Assembly: GCA_030867875.1 (NCBI GenBank)
Contig: JAOWCC010000936.1
Span: 75,673,032-75,737,031 of the forward strand
Direction of reading: 5' to 3'
DNA length: 64,000 nt
Source: Actinernus sp. WN-2022
Taxonomy: Eukaryota; Cnidaria; Anthozoa; Actiniaria; Actinernidae
In this document: in pieces, positions 28,101-35,117 of the stretch
Numbering within the stretch: the stretch's first letter is position 1
Layout of the letters: every line of letters begins with the position of its first letter
The notes under the pieces: model-generated
Told to the model about the DNA's origin: nothing
What the model saw: the letters and a program-made list of their open reading frames with translations, nothing else
The model's database searches: none
Position numbers and translations under genes: made by a program

Positions 28101-31100
28101 CCCAAAATATTTGAACACGACAAACATATCAAACCGAACATGTGTTTGTCATAGATAATATCGAAGACGCCATAGCGACCAAACCAGGCAATAAGCTCCA
28201 AAACGGTGAGTAAGGGCTGAGTAAAAGTAACGCATTTTGGCTGTTTTCTCGTACAATGTTAATTCGTTATAAAGGTAAACGTATTCATTTATTAGCGCAA
28301 ATTCTATATGGATATATTCAAATGTTTTCACTTGTGTCGGGAGACAATCCCCTACGGGATTATGGTGAAGGCCGACTATGATAAATAATGTCGTTCTTTT
28401 ATTTCATTGAATCAATTAAATTGTTTCCATTGTCTTTACATAATGAGTTGCATATAATGATGTGTGTGTTTCCGTAATACCATATATGTAATAATGTGCT
28501 TCAAGTGTTTTCTGGAATGAGATGAAAATATTGACAATAGAAAATGCCATCTCCTTCATTTTCAAATGAGAACTTCAATGACGAAAAATCATAACTGTAA
28601 TTATTTTTTTTACAACTGTTGAATTCCCGATATTTATACCCATTGAAATTGTTAGAGTAAAGCAGTTTACTTCCTTACTTGCATGTTCTCTGCTGAGTTC
28701 AAACCAGTTTTTCATGCACTCGTCCATTTGAATCAGTTTAACCGCCAAGTGTGAACGAAGGTATTTACCTGCGCCGTTATTAATTGTACTTCACTATAGC
28801 GATACTTACTGCCACGTCACCATTATCATTAATGTGCCAACCAGAGATCCATTGGCTCCTGACACAAAGCGGCCTTTTGAAATCGTGGTTGGCATATTAG
28901 CATAACAATTGTAATGTTTATCAACACAAAGTATCACTATAATAGTCAGACCATTTGCAGGATACAATCACGTGGATGTACCCTGGAAAAACATATCTGC
29001 CGTCATTTATTTAAACTCACTTGTACGAGATCGGTAGTGTTATTAGCAAAACCTGTTTATAAATGATATTTTCCACCTCCAATCGATTTTCGATTTTTCT
29101 AAAACAACGTTTAGAAGTTTGTTTAACGTCCAGTAAAGCCTTCCCATGGAGTCACGAGCGCATTAGGATAAATTACGAATAGCAGTTTCAGCAGTACTTA
29201 TTGACCCAAATGCCTCACTTCAATGTAACGAAGAGCAATTGAAACCGTCATTCTTGTATGACACAAACACACAGTTTATATAGCGCTTCGTTACATTGAA
29301 GTGAGGCGTTTGGGTCAATAAGTACTGCTGAAACTGCTATTCGTAAACGCAACTGTAATATACCCTATTCATTGGTTATTGTAGTGATATCAGCACGTGG
29401 CTGTTTCCTGCAAAAGGTCTTGTTTCAGTTTATGCTTTCGCCCTCGATATGTTATCGTTGCTATCCTAACGAAATGCTTACCTAAGCTCCATTCTTAACA
29501 ACAGCTCTCAAACTACTCGACCAAACGACATCCAGCGGTAGTGGTGAGGCTCCTAAACCATCGTTACATACAGATGACGGGTCTGGCAGCGGAGAACCAG
29601 ACATCAAGGCCGAGGAAGCCAGCACACCAGTTGACAGTAAGTACAAAATATGTGTTCATTTTGCCTGGAACGTGACGTTCTTCGCGCGCAGGTCACTTTG
29701 GATCATAACTTTCCATCAAATACTGTACCGGGTTTGTTAACAAAAATAGTTAGGTTTTTAGGTCGCGGCTAGAGTCCACCCGCCAGAAAGTCGCAATCCC
29801 GAAATGCACTGCAATGCACTATTTTCTCGATGTTACGTACCCGGATTTGTAGGGTACAAACTAAAGCGGCACTTAGAAATTTAGGCGAACAATTACGCTT
29901 CCCTCAACTATATAAAACAAATATCGGCTTCACGAAAGCTGAAACCGTCACTAACGCCACGAGGGATGTGCTATCAGCGTTACTTCATTAGACACCAGTT
30001 CCTGCTCTCTGTGAAGTTTCATAGTGCAATGCATTTCAGGATAAGCTTTTTAGGGCTGTTTAAGATGGTCGCAAATCAAAATAGAAAATCACCATATACA
30101 TATATTTTCGACCTTACGTTAATTATTTTGTATATTTTCATTCATCGTGCACATGACGCACGATATCTATGGGTGATTGACACCCCCTCCATAAGTCAAA
30201 TGGTCCGCCCCTAAGGCCTCCACATTCCAAGTTTTAGCCAGATTTTGGAAACGTAATATACTTGACTCGTACATGAAACATTTTTTCCTGTTACATATGA
30301 ACGATATGATCTAGTACCAGAAAACGAGAAACTAAACTAAAACGCTACTTTTTTTGATATCGCATTTCCACAGCCCAAGGAACTAAGAAGGACTTGTTAG
30401 GTGTTAATTCAGACGATGAGCCTACAGGAGAAGGTTGGTCATAAGTTTAACTTGTCATACATCCCAGTCACGTGATACTGCATGGCATATTAAAACGCAA
30501 TATACAATAGCGAAAGCGTGGTTGCATAATTCAGTTCCATTTTCAGCCGCGTTCCAGTATTTATTTATGCAAAAAATATATTGTACTATGCCCTGATTTG
30601 TCGCTAAAATAACTGCACAAAACAGTCACAGAGATAATTATATAAATACACAGTGTAGTGGTTAAGTTGCACGTAACGTTTACTTCTTGATGCTTGTTCA
30701 TCGCATAATGCAACGAAAGTTAAATAGATCGTCCTATGTGCATTACACAATGTTATGCTTGGAAGCTCGCCGCACATACGCACTCTTCTTTCCATTTTTC
30801 GAAAATTCGAAATCTCAGCTAAGCTGGTTTTTTTTCGCAAAAAGGTCAATGCGTTGCAGTTGATAATGACTAAATTAATTATAACCTTAATGCAATTATG
30901 CTCAGTCTTTTGCGAATTACTTGCTAATAAGTCTCTTCTTCCCTCAAGATGACGACGGTTCGGCAACTGAAGACGAACAAACGACAACTGACAAAACGAA
31001 ATCGCTAATATCAGCCAGAGGTACTGACTGAAAACTAAACGTGAGGGGGTTTTAGTCTTGGGCAACAATGACGCAGTTGTTAGCACAAGGACAGCTAACC

Positions 31101-34100
31101 CTAAAATTTGATTGCCTGGAAGACTGGAACACTCAATTGGCTTTACTACTGCATCCAATTAGATGAGAGTAATGGGACTTTTGCAGGATACAATCACGTG
31201 GTTGTACTGGATGGCAAAAATATCGGGCTTCGTTTATTTGAAGGCCCTTGGACGAGATCGGTAGTTATTAGCAAATACTCCAATCGATCTTTCAAAAACA
31301 GCGTTTTGAAGTTTGTTTGTCATCCAGTAAAACCACGAGCTCAATTCATTGGTTATGGAAGTGATATATCAGCACGCGACTGTTTTCAGTAAAATCTTTC
31401 CCATGGAATCACAGCGCAATTCATTGGTTATTGAAGTGATATATCAGCACGCGACTGTTTTCAGTAAAGCCTTTCCCATGGAATCACAGCGCAATTCATT
31501 GGTTATTGAAGTGGTATATCAGCACGCGACTGTTTCCAGTAAAATCTTTCCCATGGAATCACAGCGCAATTCATTGGTTATTGAAGTGATATATCAGCAT
31601 GTGACTGTTTCCAGTAAAACCTTTGCCATGAATTCACGAGCGCAATTAATTGGTTATTGAATGATATATCAGCACGTGACTGTTTCTCGCAAAAGGCCTA
31701 TTTCCGGCCCCAGAACGCTACCACCAATTAACCCCAAAGGACTACTTTACAGACAGAGAAACTACATGTATGACCAAATGCCGTCGATACGCACACATAC
31801 AGTATCCAAGATTTATAATTCGCTAAAAAAATCGGACCGACATGTGAATTTTGTTGTGAGGTTTAAAGTGCGCCTAACATTTATCTTGTTAACATAAATA
31901 TCGACGGGAATAGTTAAATAGTAGCACATTTCTTGATTTGAGTGTTGCGTCTTTGAGATCTCCAAAATGCTAATGATGTGACGTCATTCATTATACAAAA
32001 GCATGCTAGTAAAGATAAATGACAATTTATCAACATCCATGGTATAATTAGAGTTTGTATCAGTGATTTTACCAAATATTTTGACGAAATCAGTAAACAG
32101 TTTCATTCCCAAGGAGAAAAATATAACAGCAAATTCCTGAGTTGACATTACATCATTAGCATGTTGCAGATATAAACCTCTATAACTCATAGACGTAACA
32201 CTCAAATCAAGAAATATTGTACCATTCAACTATTCACTAGCCTCTGATGTAGGAGGCTATTATTCACGTGATGTATAATCGATATTTGTGATAACAAAAA
32301 GGACATCGATCAATTAAAAAAATATCAGATTCTTGCATAAAACTGTTGTGGATAGCTATATCGTCGGCTTCATGCAAACTGTGTCTGTCACTGATGTACG
32401 TAAATGATTCCGTTCAGTCAGGACACTCATTCAGCGTAACATCGATCAAATAAATAATAATAATCTATACTGTGAATCACTCTGCGAGTTTTTCCTTTCG
32501 GGAGTTGCGATAAAAGAACCGCAAAAGAAAACTATTTGTACGATACCGTAAACCACTAGTAATACTGTGATGCTTATGAAAGTGTTCTACCTTATTACAG
32601 TCAAAGTACTGCAACAAACTATTGACAAGATCAAGGAAGAGGGACTCTTGGAAGATGTGACCGGATCAATTATTAACAGAGGTAGTCAAAGAGATCAAGA
32701 AAAAGACATAAGCAATACTCCAGTTTCGTATTCGAAAATTACCGCTGAATGCAATGACTACAGACGCATGTACTCAGGCTTAGCCTCATTCTGAAGTTAA
32801 ACATTCATAATACCAGCGAGATGGGCTATTCACGACTCTGCGTATTGTTGTAGTTTCGCATTTTGTACCTTCTCGCTGGTATTTAAGAGTGTTTAACTTC
32901 AGAATGAGGCTAAGCCTGAGTACATGCGTCTGTAGTCATTGCATTCAGCGGTAATTTTCGAATACGAAACTGGACTATTATTGGACGAGGCTGAACAAAA
33001 TACTATGACAGTTCGTGGCTAGCTGTCAGTTATTTGCCGAATGTTAGCGAGACACGGAAATATCATATTTTGCGAAAGCCGAGTTCAATAATTGTTTCAC
33101 CGATCGACAAAATATAACTGTTCATCCTGAGTTTTGAAACTGGACATTTGAGTCTGGAAATCGAGCTGCCGTGTTTACTGATAAAACGGATCGGTCAATA
33201 GTGCGCATGCTCAGAAAATTATTTGCAGGCCAATGAACCAATCAGAATTCAGGATGGGAGTGAGTCGAATGACAACATCTCTCTTAGTTAATCTCAATAT
33301 GCTCAAAATAAGGTTTAACTATTCAGCCGCATCCCATATTCATTACAGCTTTCATACATCTGGAATCTTAAACGTTTCTTGTGCAGACATTGGACCACAA
33401 TCCCTTGCAAACCCAACACAGTAAAGAAACACGTATACATCCTCTATTCTCTTTAATGAGTGTATTGGCAAACAGCTCTTGCACTGGCTTCATTTCAAGA
33501 TTTAAAACCTCTCTACCGCGATTTTGTAACGGATTTAAATATTTTGTGCGCAAAGGATTGTGGGTAAAGTCAAGCCGCCATTTTTTCCCGTAGATTGGAT
33601 ACAGGGTCATTATGCATTACTGTCGATGTGGCGTCTGTCCCCTCAGCTGCTGTGACATACACACGTATTGCATATGATATACCATTCAGTAACATATAAT
33701 AACGTCGTTATTTGTTCACAGGAGCGTGTCCTGACGCGAAGAGATTGTCCTGTCTCAACATGTTGTACTCATTTCCATGTAAAACTGATGACGACTGCTT
33801 CGAGAGCGGAATGACGTGTTGTACCACCAGATGCTCGTACGGCAAGAAAATGTGTACTCCACGAGGTGAGTGAGTACAAGAATACAAGACAAGCACTCCG
33901 GGGCTGTAGGGAACGTTTATAAAGGCGGGGGTCTGGGGTCGAGGAACAGCGAAGCCCCGCATTCTGCAGCATTTTGGCATCTGCTTGATTACTTTTTCAG
34001 ATTTACATTTTTAATACCTCAGTGCTCCCGCAGTGGTTGAGCGCCGGTCTGCTCGATGTGCGGGAGGTTATGTAGCTTGGCGTTCCTCAATTCCGCAAAA

Positions 34101-34653
34101 TTATATGACCGCGACGCAGCAAAACACTGCAACGCGTCATGCGGTGAACGGATTTCATGAGTGAGAAAGTTGCGGCGACTCACGGCGCGGTTACTGTACG
34201 GCATGCCGTGACACTGAAATGGCTTTCCTATTGCTTTTGTACGCATGATCCAGTCACACCACATAGTTACCGTACAGTTTTTATGGGTTGATTGAAAAGA
34301 GAGCCATTTGCCTTTCCCTTCAAAGTGTAACTACATCCTGTGCGGGAGGTCGTAACATTCAGCTCTTCACACCAAACAGGTCTTCTCGGATAAGGACGTT
34401 AAGTCGTAGGCCCCTTGTCAGCCTCAGGTTTATCAGTCTCACAAGTTAGTGACGTTAAATAACATTGCTTTACTTTTACATAACTATTGTCTTTGCGTTA
34501 TATTTTCCAGTCTCGGCCGTATGCCCGCTAAGAAACCCCTACTACACTGGCTTCAAGAATTGTAAGGACTCCAGCGACTGTGGCAAAGGAGCGGTTTGTT
34601 GTTTGGACATGGCCGGTAGACATTACTGTAATCACATCAGCTCAATAGAGTAG
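1523..34653 (+). CDS. ADAMTS-family secreted metalloprotease with CUB and WAP domains (32 exons; signal-peptide exon missing)
   Basis: Predicted zinc metalloprotease acting outside the cell on matrix or secreted proteins. Coding exons: 1523-1601, 2350-2678, 3952-4144, 5317-5495, 5858-5944, 6570-6694, 7080-7229, 7555-7683, 9481-9640, 10012-10113, 11474-11625, 12266-12329, 12921-13029, 13680-13804, 14282-14594, 15505-15634, 17237-17441, 18894-19056, 20496-20634, 21837-22081, 24234-24390, 26115-26302, 26748-26837, 27421-27513, 27974-28024, 28155-28205, 29505-29636, 30374-30433, 30949-31020, 32601-32681, 33722-33865, 34511-34653. Every junction is GT-AG and phases fit throughout, giving 4,440 bp ending in TAG. 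No signal peptide or start codon was found; that exon lies in 1-1500 or before the window. The first exon (1523) and the one at 32601 are the least certain. There is no membrane segment after the last domain, so the product should be secreted. CUB domains recall ADAMTS13, but the WAP tail is not part of any vertebrate ADAMTS I know. Confidence 0.9.
3125..3320 (+). repeat. Tandem duplication, about 101 bp x2
   Basis: TTGTGCATTTTAAATCAAGC ... CTGCTTTCCTATTCCCA occurs twice (3131 and 3232), with a third partial copy at about 2878. In the propeptide intron. Confidence 0.8.
4156..4675 (+). mobile_element. ATTTCTTGATTTGAGTGTTG-family MITE, copy 1
   Basis: Starts TTAAAGTGCAT about 11 bp after the donor of the exon ending at 4144, then ATTTCTTGATTTGAGTGTTG. 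The inverted right end (GCAACGCTCAAATCA) is truncated near 4670. The interior has GATATAAA-type AT-rich sequence shared with the copies at 31.9 and 53.4 kb. Confidence 0.65.
5317..7683 (+). CDS. ADAMTS exons 4-8: metalloprotease catalytic domain
   Basis: Five exons form the catalytic domain, from [10 protein letters not shown] (first strand) through DYATLFTR and PCDTLGLTR to the zinc site. The zinc-binding consensus HExxHxxGxxHD is complete as HETGHSLGINHD and is split by the intron between 7229 and 7555. The Met-turn residue follows in HVMSTF, and the domain closes with [13 protein letters not shown]. All catalytic residues are present, so the enzyme should be active. Two cysteines normal for the family are absent: the segment corresponding to SFCxW reads SFGKW, and the one corresponding to RSCS reads NSAS. 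Confidence 0.93.
6243..6477 (+). mobile_element. AGGGGCT-family MITE, copy 2
   Basis: Starts GGGGCTATGTCATGGTGTTG and ends CACAGCCCCTTTAA. It is shorter than copy 1 by an internal deletion and sits in the intron 5944-6570. Confidence 0.7.
7805..7925 (+). mobile_element. SINE tail fragment
   Basis: Carries the same CTCGGACAAGGACGTTAAAT and GACGTTAAATAAAGTTGCTT segments as the split SINE at 34370-34490. The tRNA-like head is absent, so it is a 5'-truncated copy in the intron after the zinc-site exon. Confidence 0.5.
8370..9330 (+). mobile_element. 3' fragment of a non-LTR retrotransposon (LINE)
   Basis: An open frame of about 280 codons ending at 9215 matches the region C-terminal to the reverse transcriptase in LINE proteins: ...[12 protein letters not shown], then a WCPFC...TNCGFY zinc-knuckle-like motif in the usual place, and FRLL at the end. 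The reverse transcriptase itself is missing. It is followed by a short 3' tail ending in TGTC/TCTC repeats near 9310. The frame is intact, so the insertion is fairly young. It lies in the intron between 7683 and 9481 of the protease gene. Poly-C runs at 8301-8310 and 8341-8352 lie just upstream. Confidence 0.7.
9481..12329 (+). CDS. ADAMTS exons 9-12: disintegrin-like domain and first TSP1 repeat
   Basis: The exon at 9481 begins the disintegrin-like module ([12 protein letters not shown], then KFC). The exon at 10012 gives VCVKLWC and [11 protein letters not shown], the typical end of that module. The exon at 11474 opens with WCKRGKCV and runs straight into the central thrombospondin type-1 repeat, [20 protein letters not shown], with the WxxW tryptophans and the CSxSCGGG cysteine motif where C-mannose and O-fucose are added in homologues. 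The short exon at 12266 finishes the repeat with CNTD. Order and spacing match the ADAMTS family. Confidence 0.9.
12921..14594 (+). CDS. ADAMTS exons 13-15: Cys-rich domain and shortened spacer
   Basis: The exons at 12921 and 13680 encode the cysteine-rich exosite region ([22 protein letters not shown]). The exon at 14282 starts with RVGCDG and [11 protein letters not shown], the invariant end of this domain. A spacer of roughly 110-130 residues normally follows. Here only about 65 residues separate that motif from the next TSP1 repeat, they are Ser/Thr/Asp rich, and I cannot see the usual spacer strand pattern. The same exon then enters the second TSP1 repeat ([14 protein letters not shown]). 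Confidence 0.87.
13123..13390 (+). repeat. 72-bp tandem repeat, about 3.7 units
   Basis: Unit TTAATATTCCAACTTCGTGC ... GGTGATTGGCTAATGACAG, starts at 13126, 13198, 13270, 13342. The minus-strand frame through it is repeat-derived. Confidence 0.9.
14975..15366 (+). mobile_element. GGCCGGTT-ended element with a nested hairpin
   Basis: Outer ends GGCCGGTTATCTTAAGGGTG and inverted TCCACCTTTTGAACAACCGG. A separate hairpin at about 15130-15247 (AGTGACCGGAAGC ... GCTTCCGGTCACT) lies in its centre. Confidence 0.6.
15505..19056 (+). CDS. ADAMTS exons 16-18: TSP1 repeats 2-4
   Basis: Three further thrombospondin type-1 repeats. Repeat 2 spans the exon boundary at 14594/15505 and ends HCNRQPCP. Repeat 3 is the exon at 17237 ([16 protein letters not shown], ending CNNVPCL). 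Repeat 4 begins at the end of that exon ([10 protein letters not shown]) and continues at 18894 ([12 protein letters not shown], ending NPCPGE). TSP1 tandem arrays in this family bind matrix and glycosaminoglycans. A 104-bp copy of the intron/exon junction at 17237 recurs at 25387, and a decayed copy of the 3' end of the exon at 15505 recurs at 16445. Confidence 0.9.
15913..16442 (+). mobile_element. GAAATGAGTAAGTAGTAT inverted-repeat element, copy 1
   Basis: Ends AGTTCTTTAGAAATGAGTAA and inverted TTACTCATTTCTAAAGAACT. The interior has a second inverted pair around GTGCACACTGGCATTTTC. It hosts the nested AGGGGCT MITE at 16094-16389. A partial left end also occurs at about 15672-15725. Confidence 0.7.
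16094..16389 (-). mobile_element. AGGGGCT-family MITE, copy 3, nested
   Basis: Full-length inverse copy, TTAA-AGGGGCTGTGTTACGG ... CATGACATAGCCCCT-TTAA. It is inserted inside another inverted-repeat element (15913-16442), which dates it as younger than that host. Confidence 0.75.
16445..16497 (+). pseudogene. Decayed copy of the 3' end of the protease exon 15505-15634
   Basis: TCAAGAAATACATTGCAACA and GACAGCCAT match 15596-15623 exactly. The following splice donor is altered (GTGTAAGT became GCTTAAGT). It abuts the right end of the element 15913-16442, about 850 bp after the original. Confidence 0.75.
16518..16693 (+). mobile_element. Short inverted-repeat element
   Basis: ATATTTGCATTATGGCGTC ... 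ACTACAACTACCAGAATCC at the left end mirrors GAATTCTGGTAGTTGTAGT ... GACGTCAAGATGCAAAT at the right. It lies between the exon shard and element copy 2. Confidence 0.6.
16730..16948 (+). mobile_element. GAAATGAGTAAGTAGTAT inverted-repeat element, copy 2
   Basis: AAATGAGTAAGTAGTATTGT ... CTATACTACTTAC with the same internal GTGCACACTGGTATTTTC pair, lacking the nested MITE. Confidence 0.7.
17806..18055 (+). mobile_element. GGTTGTCCGATCAAA hairpin MITE
   Basis: Inverted ends TTCAAAAAGGTTGTCCGATC and GATCGGACAACCTTTTTGAA, 250 bp apart, in the intron 17441-18894. A second palindromic stretch (17600-17775, GTTTTATACTATCATAAAAC on both sides) lies immediately upstream. Confidence 0.75.
18284..18641 (+). 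mobile_element. GAAGTTCCGG-family MITE, copy 1
   Basis: Ends TTTAAACACGAAGTTCCGG and its inverse CCGGAACTTCGTGTTTAAA, about 358 bp apart. It shares CACTCAAGCGGAGCATCAC (inverted) with the copy at 61.2 kb. Confidence 0.8.
19060..20325 (+). repeat. Intronic ATTACC array and 12-bp VNTR (CAYCACKACGAC type)
   Basis: 19060-19495 is degenerate ATTACC/CCATTA sequence. From about 19540 to 20312 it becomes a regular 12-bp repeat (ACGACCACCACT and ACGACCATCACC variants, plus ACGACCCTCGCC). It leaves several frames open on both strands, giving Thr-rich, Arg-Pro-rich, His/Asp-rich and Val/Met-rich frames, none of them a gene. It fills the intron between TSP1 repeat 4 and CUB1. Confidence 0.95.
20496..26302 (+). 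CDS. ADAMTS exons 19-22: two CUB domains
   Basis: Each CUB domain is encoded by a pair of exons with the same phase pattern (1-2, then 2-1), so they look like a duplicated two-exon module. CUB1 (20496-20634 and 21837-22081) has [20 protein letters not shown], then [16 protein letters not shown] and [12 protein letters not shown]2 (24234-24390 and 26115-26302) has [31 protein letters not shown] and KSGFVATY. The SPNYP motif and the late aromatic GF.A.Y strand are diagnostic. Among vertebrate ADAMTS proteins only ADAMTS13 has CUB domains; there they help control activity and substrate recognition. Confidence 0.9.
20901..21155 (+). repeat. 128-bp tandem duplication
   Basis: AAAATCACGTAACCGGTGAC ... 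TTTGAGCCACCTG at 20901 recurs in diverged form at 21029. In the CUB1 intron. Confidence 0.75.
21520..21605 (+). mobile_element. AGGGGCT-family MITE fragment
   Basis: TTAAAGGGGCTATGTAATGG followed by the family's GTTAATTGGCTACAAACAG segment, then the similarity stops. It is a truncated copy in the CUB1 intron. Confidence 0.55.
23358..23517 (+). mobile_element. 160-bp near-perfect hairpin element
   Basis: Arms of about 70 bp: CATAGACTATATCGCAACTC ... and the inverse GAGTTGCGATATAGTCTATG, with a short GTTGTTGGGCGGCC loop. In the CUB1-CUB2 intron. Confidence 0.7.
24093..24178 (+). repeat. Inverted repeat
   Basis: GATTGGATTCTCAGCGTGCT and inverse AGCACGCTGAGCATCCAATC, 86 bp in total, about 55 bp before the CUB2 first exon. 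Confidence 0.6.
24485..24995 (-). mobile_element. C-terminal LINE remnant, minus strand
   Basis: The minus strand has an open frame (24995 to 24699) ending [14 protein letters not shown] and [14 protein letters not shown], the C-terminal signature of L2/CR1-type LINE reverse-transcriptase ORFs. An AT-rich tail with TTTATT motifs follows to about 24485. It sits in the CUB2 intron of the protease gene. Confidence 0.6.
25387..25490 (+). pseudogene. Displaced copy of intron/exon junction of protease exon 17237
   Basis: 104 bp matching 17166-17269 with four mismatches by eye. It includes the polypyrimidine region, the AG acceptor and the first 33 bp of the TSP1 exon (TGGAAGGCAGAAGGCTGGGA), then diverges. 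It lies in the intron between the two CUB2 exons, in the same orientation, and could act as a decoy acceptor. Confidence 0.85.
26376..26531 (+). mobile_element. CACTTAGACAACGAGAAC-family element, copy A (no internal unit)
   Basis: Ends ACTGAAACCGGGGCC and inverted GGTTTCAGTAGT. The subterminal ACTTAGACAACAAGAACCAA and AAAGCATTCC are shared with copies B and C. It lacks the 52-bp unit found in those copies. Confidence 0.6.
26748..32681 (+). CDS. ADAMTS exons 23-30: acidic Ser/Thr-rich linker on symmetric exons
   Basis: Eight short exons (90, 93, 51, 51, 132, 60, 72 and 81 bp) all start and end in phase 1, so any of them can be skipped without breaking the frame. Together they encode about 210 residues rich in Asp, Glu, Lys, Ser and Thr, with no recognisable fold. 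The exon at 29505 contains SSGSGEAP and DGSGSGEP, Ser-Gly dipeptides in acidic context that fit glycosaminoglycan attachment. The exon at 32601 has a good acceptor and a helical-looking sequence ([13 protein letters not shown]); it fits in phase but is less certain (about 0.65). Two donors (28025 GTTAGT, 30434 GTTGGT) are weak, consistent with alternative use. Confidence 0.78.
26868..27210 (+). repeat. AGGGACACTGTCAA repeat with a 51-bp tandem (x3)
   Basis: Begins AAAGGGACACTGTCAACC and ends TTTTGTAATCCACTC. Units of 51 bp (AACTACTCAGATTAGCAGAG ...) start at 26921, 26972 and 27023. Related fragments lie at about 54407-54530 and, inverted, at 56036-56250 (single unit). Confidence 0.7.
27617..27749 (+). 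repeat. Inverted-repeat element
   Basis: GGAAAATCACATGC and inverse GCATGTGATTTTCC bound 133 bp; an inner pair around CGAAAAACCGATAT is also present. In the intron 27513-27974. Confidence 0.5.
28945..29430 (+). repeat. Repeat copy interrupted by a hairpin element
   Basis: AGGATACAATCACGTGGATG ... CGAGATCGGTAGTGTTATTAG and TCATTGGTTATTGTAGTGAT match the repeat at 31174-31700. The copy is interrupted at 29173-29346 by a hairpin. Confidence 0.6.
29173..29346 (+). mobile_element. 174-bp hairpin element nested in a repeat
   Basis: Near-perfect arms of about 60 bp: TTACGAATAGCAGTTTCAGC ... CTTCAATGTAACGAAG, then CTTCGTTACATTGAAG ... GCTGAAACTGCTATTCGTAA. Confidence 0.75.
31174..31700 (+). repeat. 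Repeat with 75-bp tandem units (about 4.7 copies)
   Basis: Starts with AGGATACAATCACGTGG and contains units starting at 31342, 31417, 31492, 31567 and 31643, each with CAATTCATTGGTTATTGAAG and CAGCACGCGACTGTTT. The open frames here follow the repeat and do not indicate a gene. Confidence 0.85.
31862..32305 (+). mobile_element. ATTTCTTGATTTGAGTGTTG-family MITE, copy 2
   Basis: Left TTTAAAGTGCGCC and CATTTCTTGATTTGAGTG; right inverted CACTCAAATCAAGAAATATT and ATAATCGATATT. It carries the same internal GCTAATGATGTGACGTCA segment as copies 1 and 3. Confidence 0.7.
32720..32973 (+). repeat. Long inverted repeat, 84-bp arms
   Basis: CCAGTTTCGTATTCGAAAAT ... GAAGTTAAAC at 32720-32803 is mirrored at 32891-32973, with an inner ATACCAGCGAG/CTCGCTGGTAT pair. 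Starts about 40 bp after the exon ending 32681. Confidence 0.85.
33722..34653 (+). CDS. ADAMTS exons 31-32: two C-terminal WAP-type domains and stop
   Basis: The exon at 33722 encodes a WAP four-disulfide-core domain with eight cysteines (ACP, LSC, FPC, DDDC, TCC, RC, KMC); its core reads [15 protein letters not shown]. The exon at 34511 encodes a second copy with six cysteines ([18 protein letters not shown]). The two missing positions are 2 and 7, which pair with each other in WAP structures. WAP domains are often protease inhibitors or antimicrobial, so they could restrain or target this protease; that is inference. The frame ends in TAG at 34651-34653. Confidence 0.85.
34017..34490 (+). 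mobile_element. tRNA-headed SINE split by an insertion
   Basis: 34025-34070 contains an A-box-like tRNA head (GTGGTTGAGCGCCGGTCTG). The body continues at 34370-34490 with TCTTCTCGGATAAGGACGTT and GACGTTAAATAA, a tail I associate with coral SINEs. The two halves are separated by about 270 bp of another repeat (GTTACTGTACGG family), with TGTGCGGGAGGT present on both sides. It overlaps the intron before the last protease exon. Confidence 0.5.
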
Positions 34654-34960
34654 CTGATTATCGACCGAGTCCAAAGGTTCCTTTGGTAAACGCACGACGC
34701 AAATATTCCTGATTGCGGCAAATGTGAGCACGCGGCAAAGAGGAAGTTACGTTGCGATTGTCACTTAAGTTTTCTTTTAAAACATGAAAATCGTTTTGTG
34801 GGATTACAGACTTCCTTTGACCTTTGTCTCTCCATCGAAAACTCATTGAACATTCGATCACTTTAAAGCTTGGTTTTCGTTGGACGAAACAGGTTCAAAC
34901 TGACCAATCAACAAAACTGTAAAAAACATGCAAAGAAACAACAATCCTGTCTCGTTTAAT

Positions 34961-35117
34961 AGACCCATAGCATAAATGGAGTCTAATTTGAATAACTATT
35001 GTTTAGGAATCTTTAGCCTCGCATTCATGTGAAAACGCTTTGGTGTGGCAACGTGGACACGAGGCTAACGTCTCCATGACAATACCTATTTAAATTAGAC
35101 GCCATGTATGGGTCTAT
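34961..35117 (+). repeat. Inverted repeat downstream of the protease gene
   Basis: AGACCCATAGCATAAATGGA at the left mirrors CATGTATGGGTCTATG at the right, with inner AATTTGAATAACTATTG/AATACCTATTTAAATT. About 300 bp after the stop codon. Confidence 0.55.

Noticed and set aside
31108..31660. Two plus-strand frames of about 100 codons
   Set aside because: They follow a repeat family and its 75-bp tandem units, with related non-coding sequence at 28945-29430.
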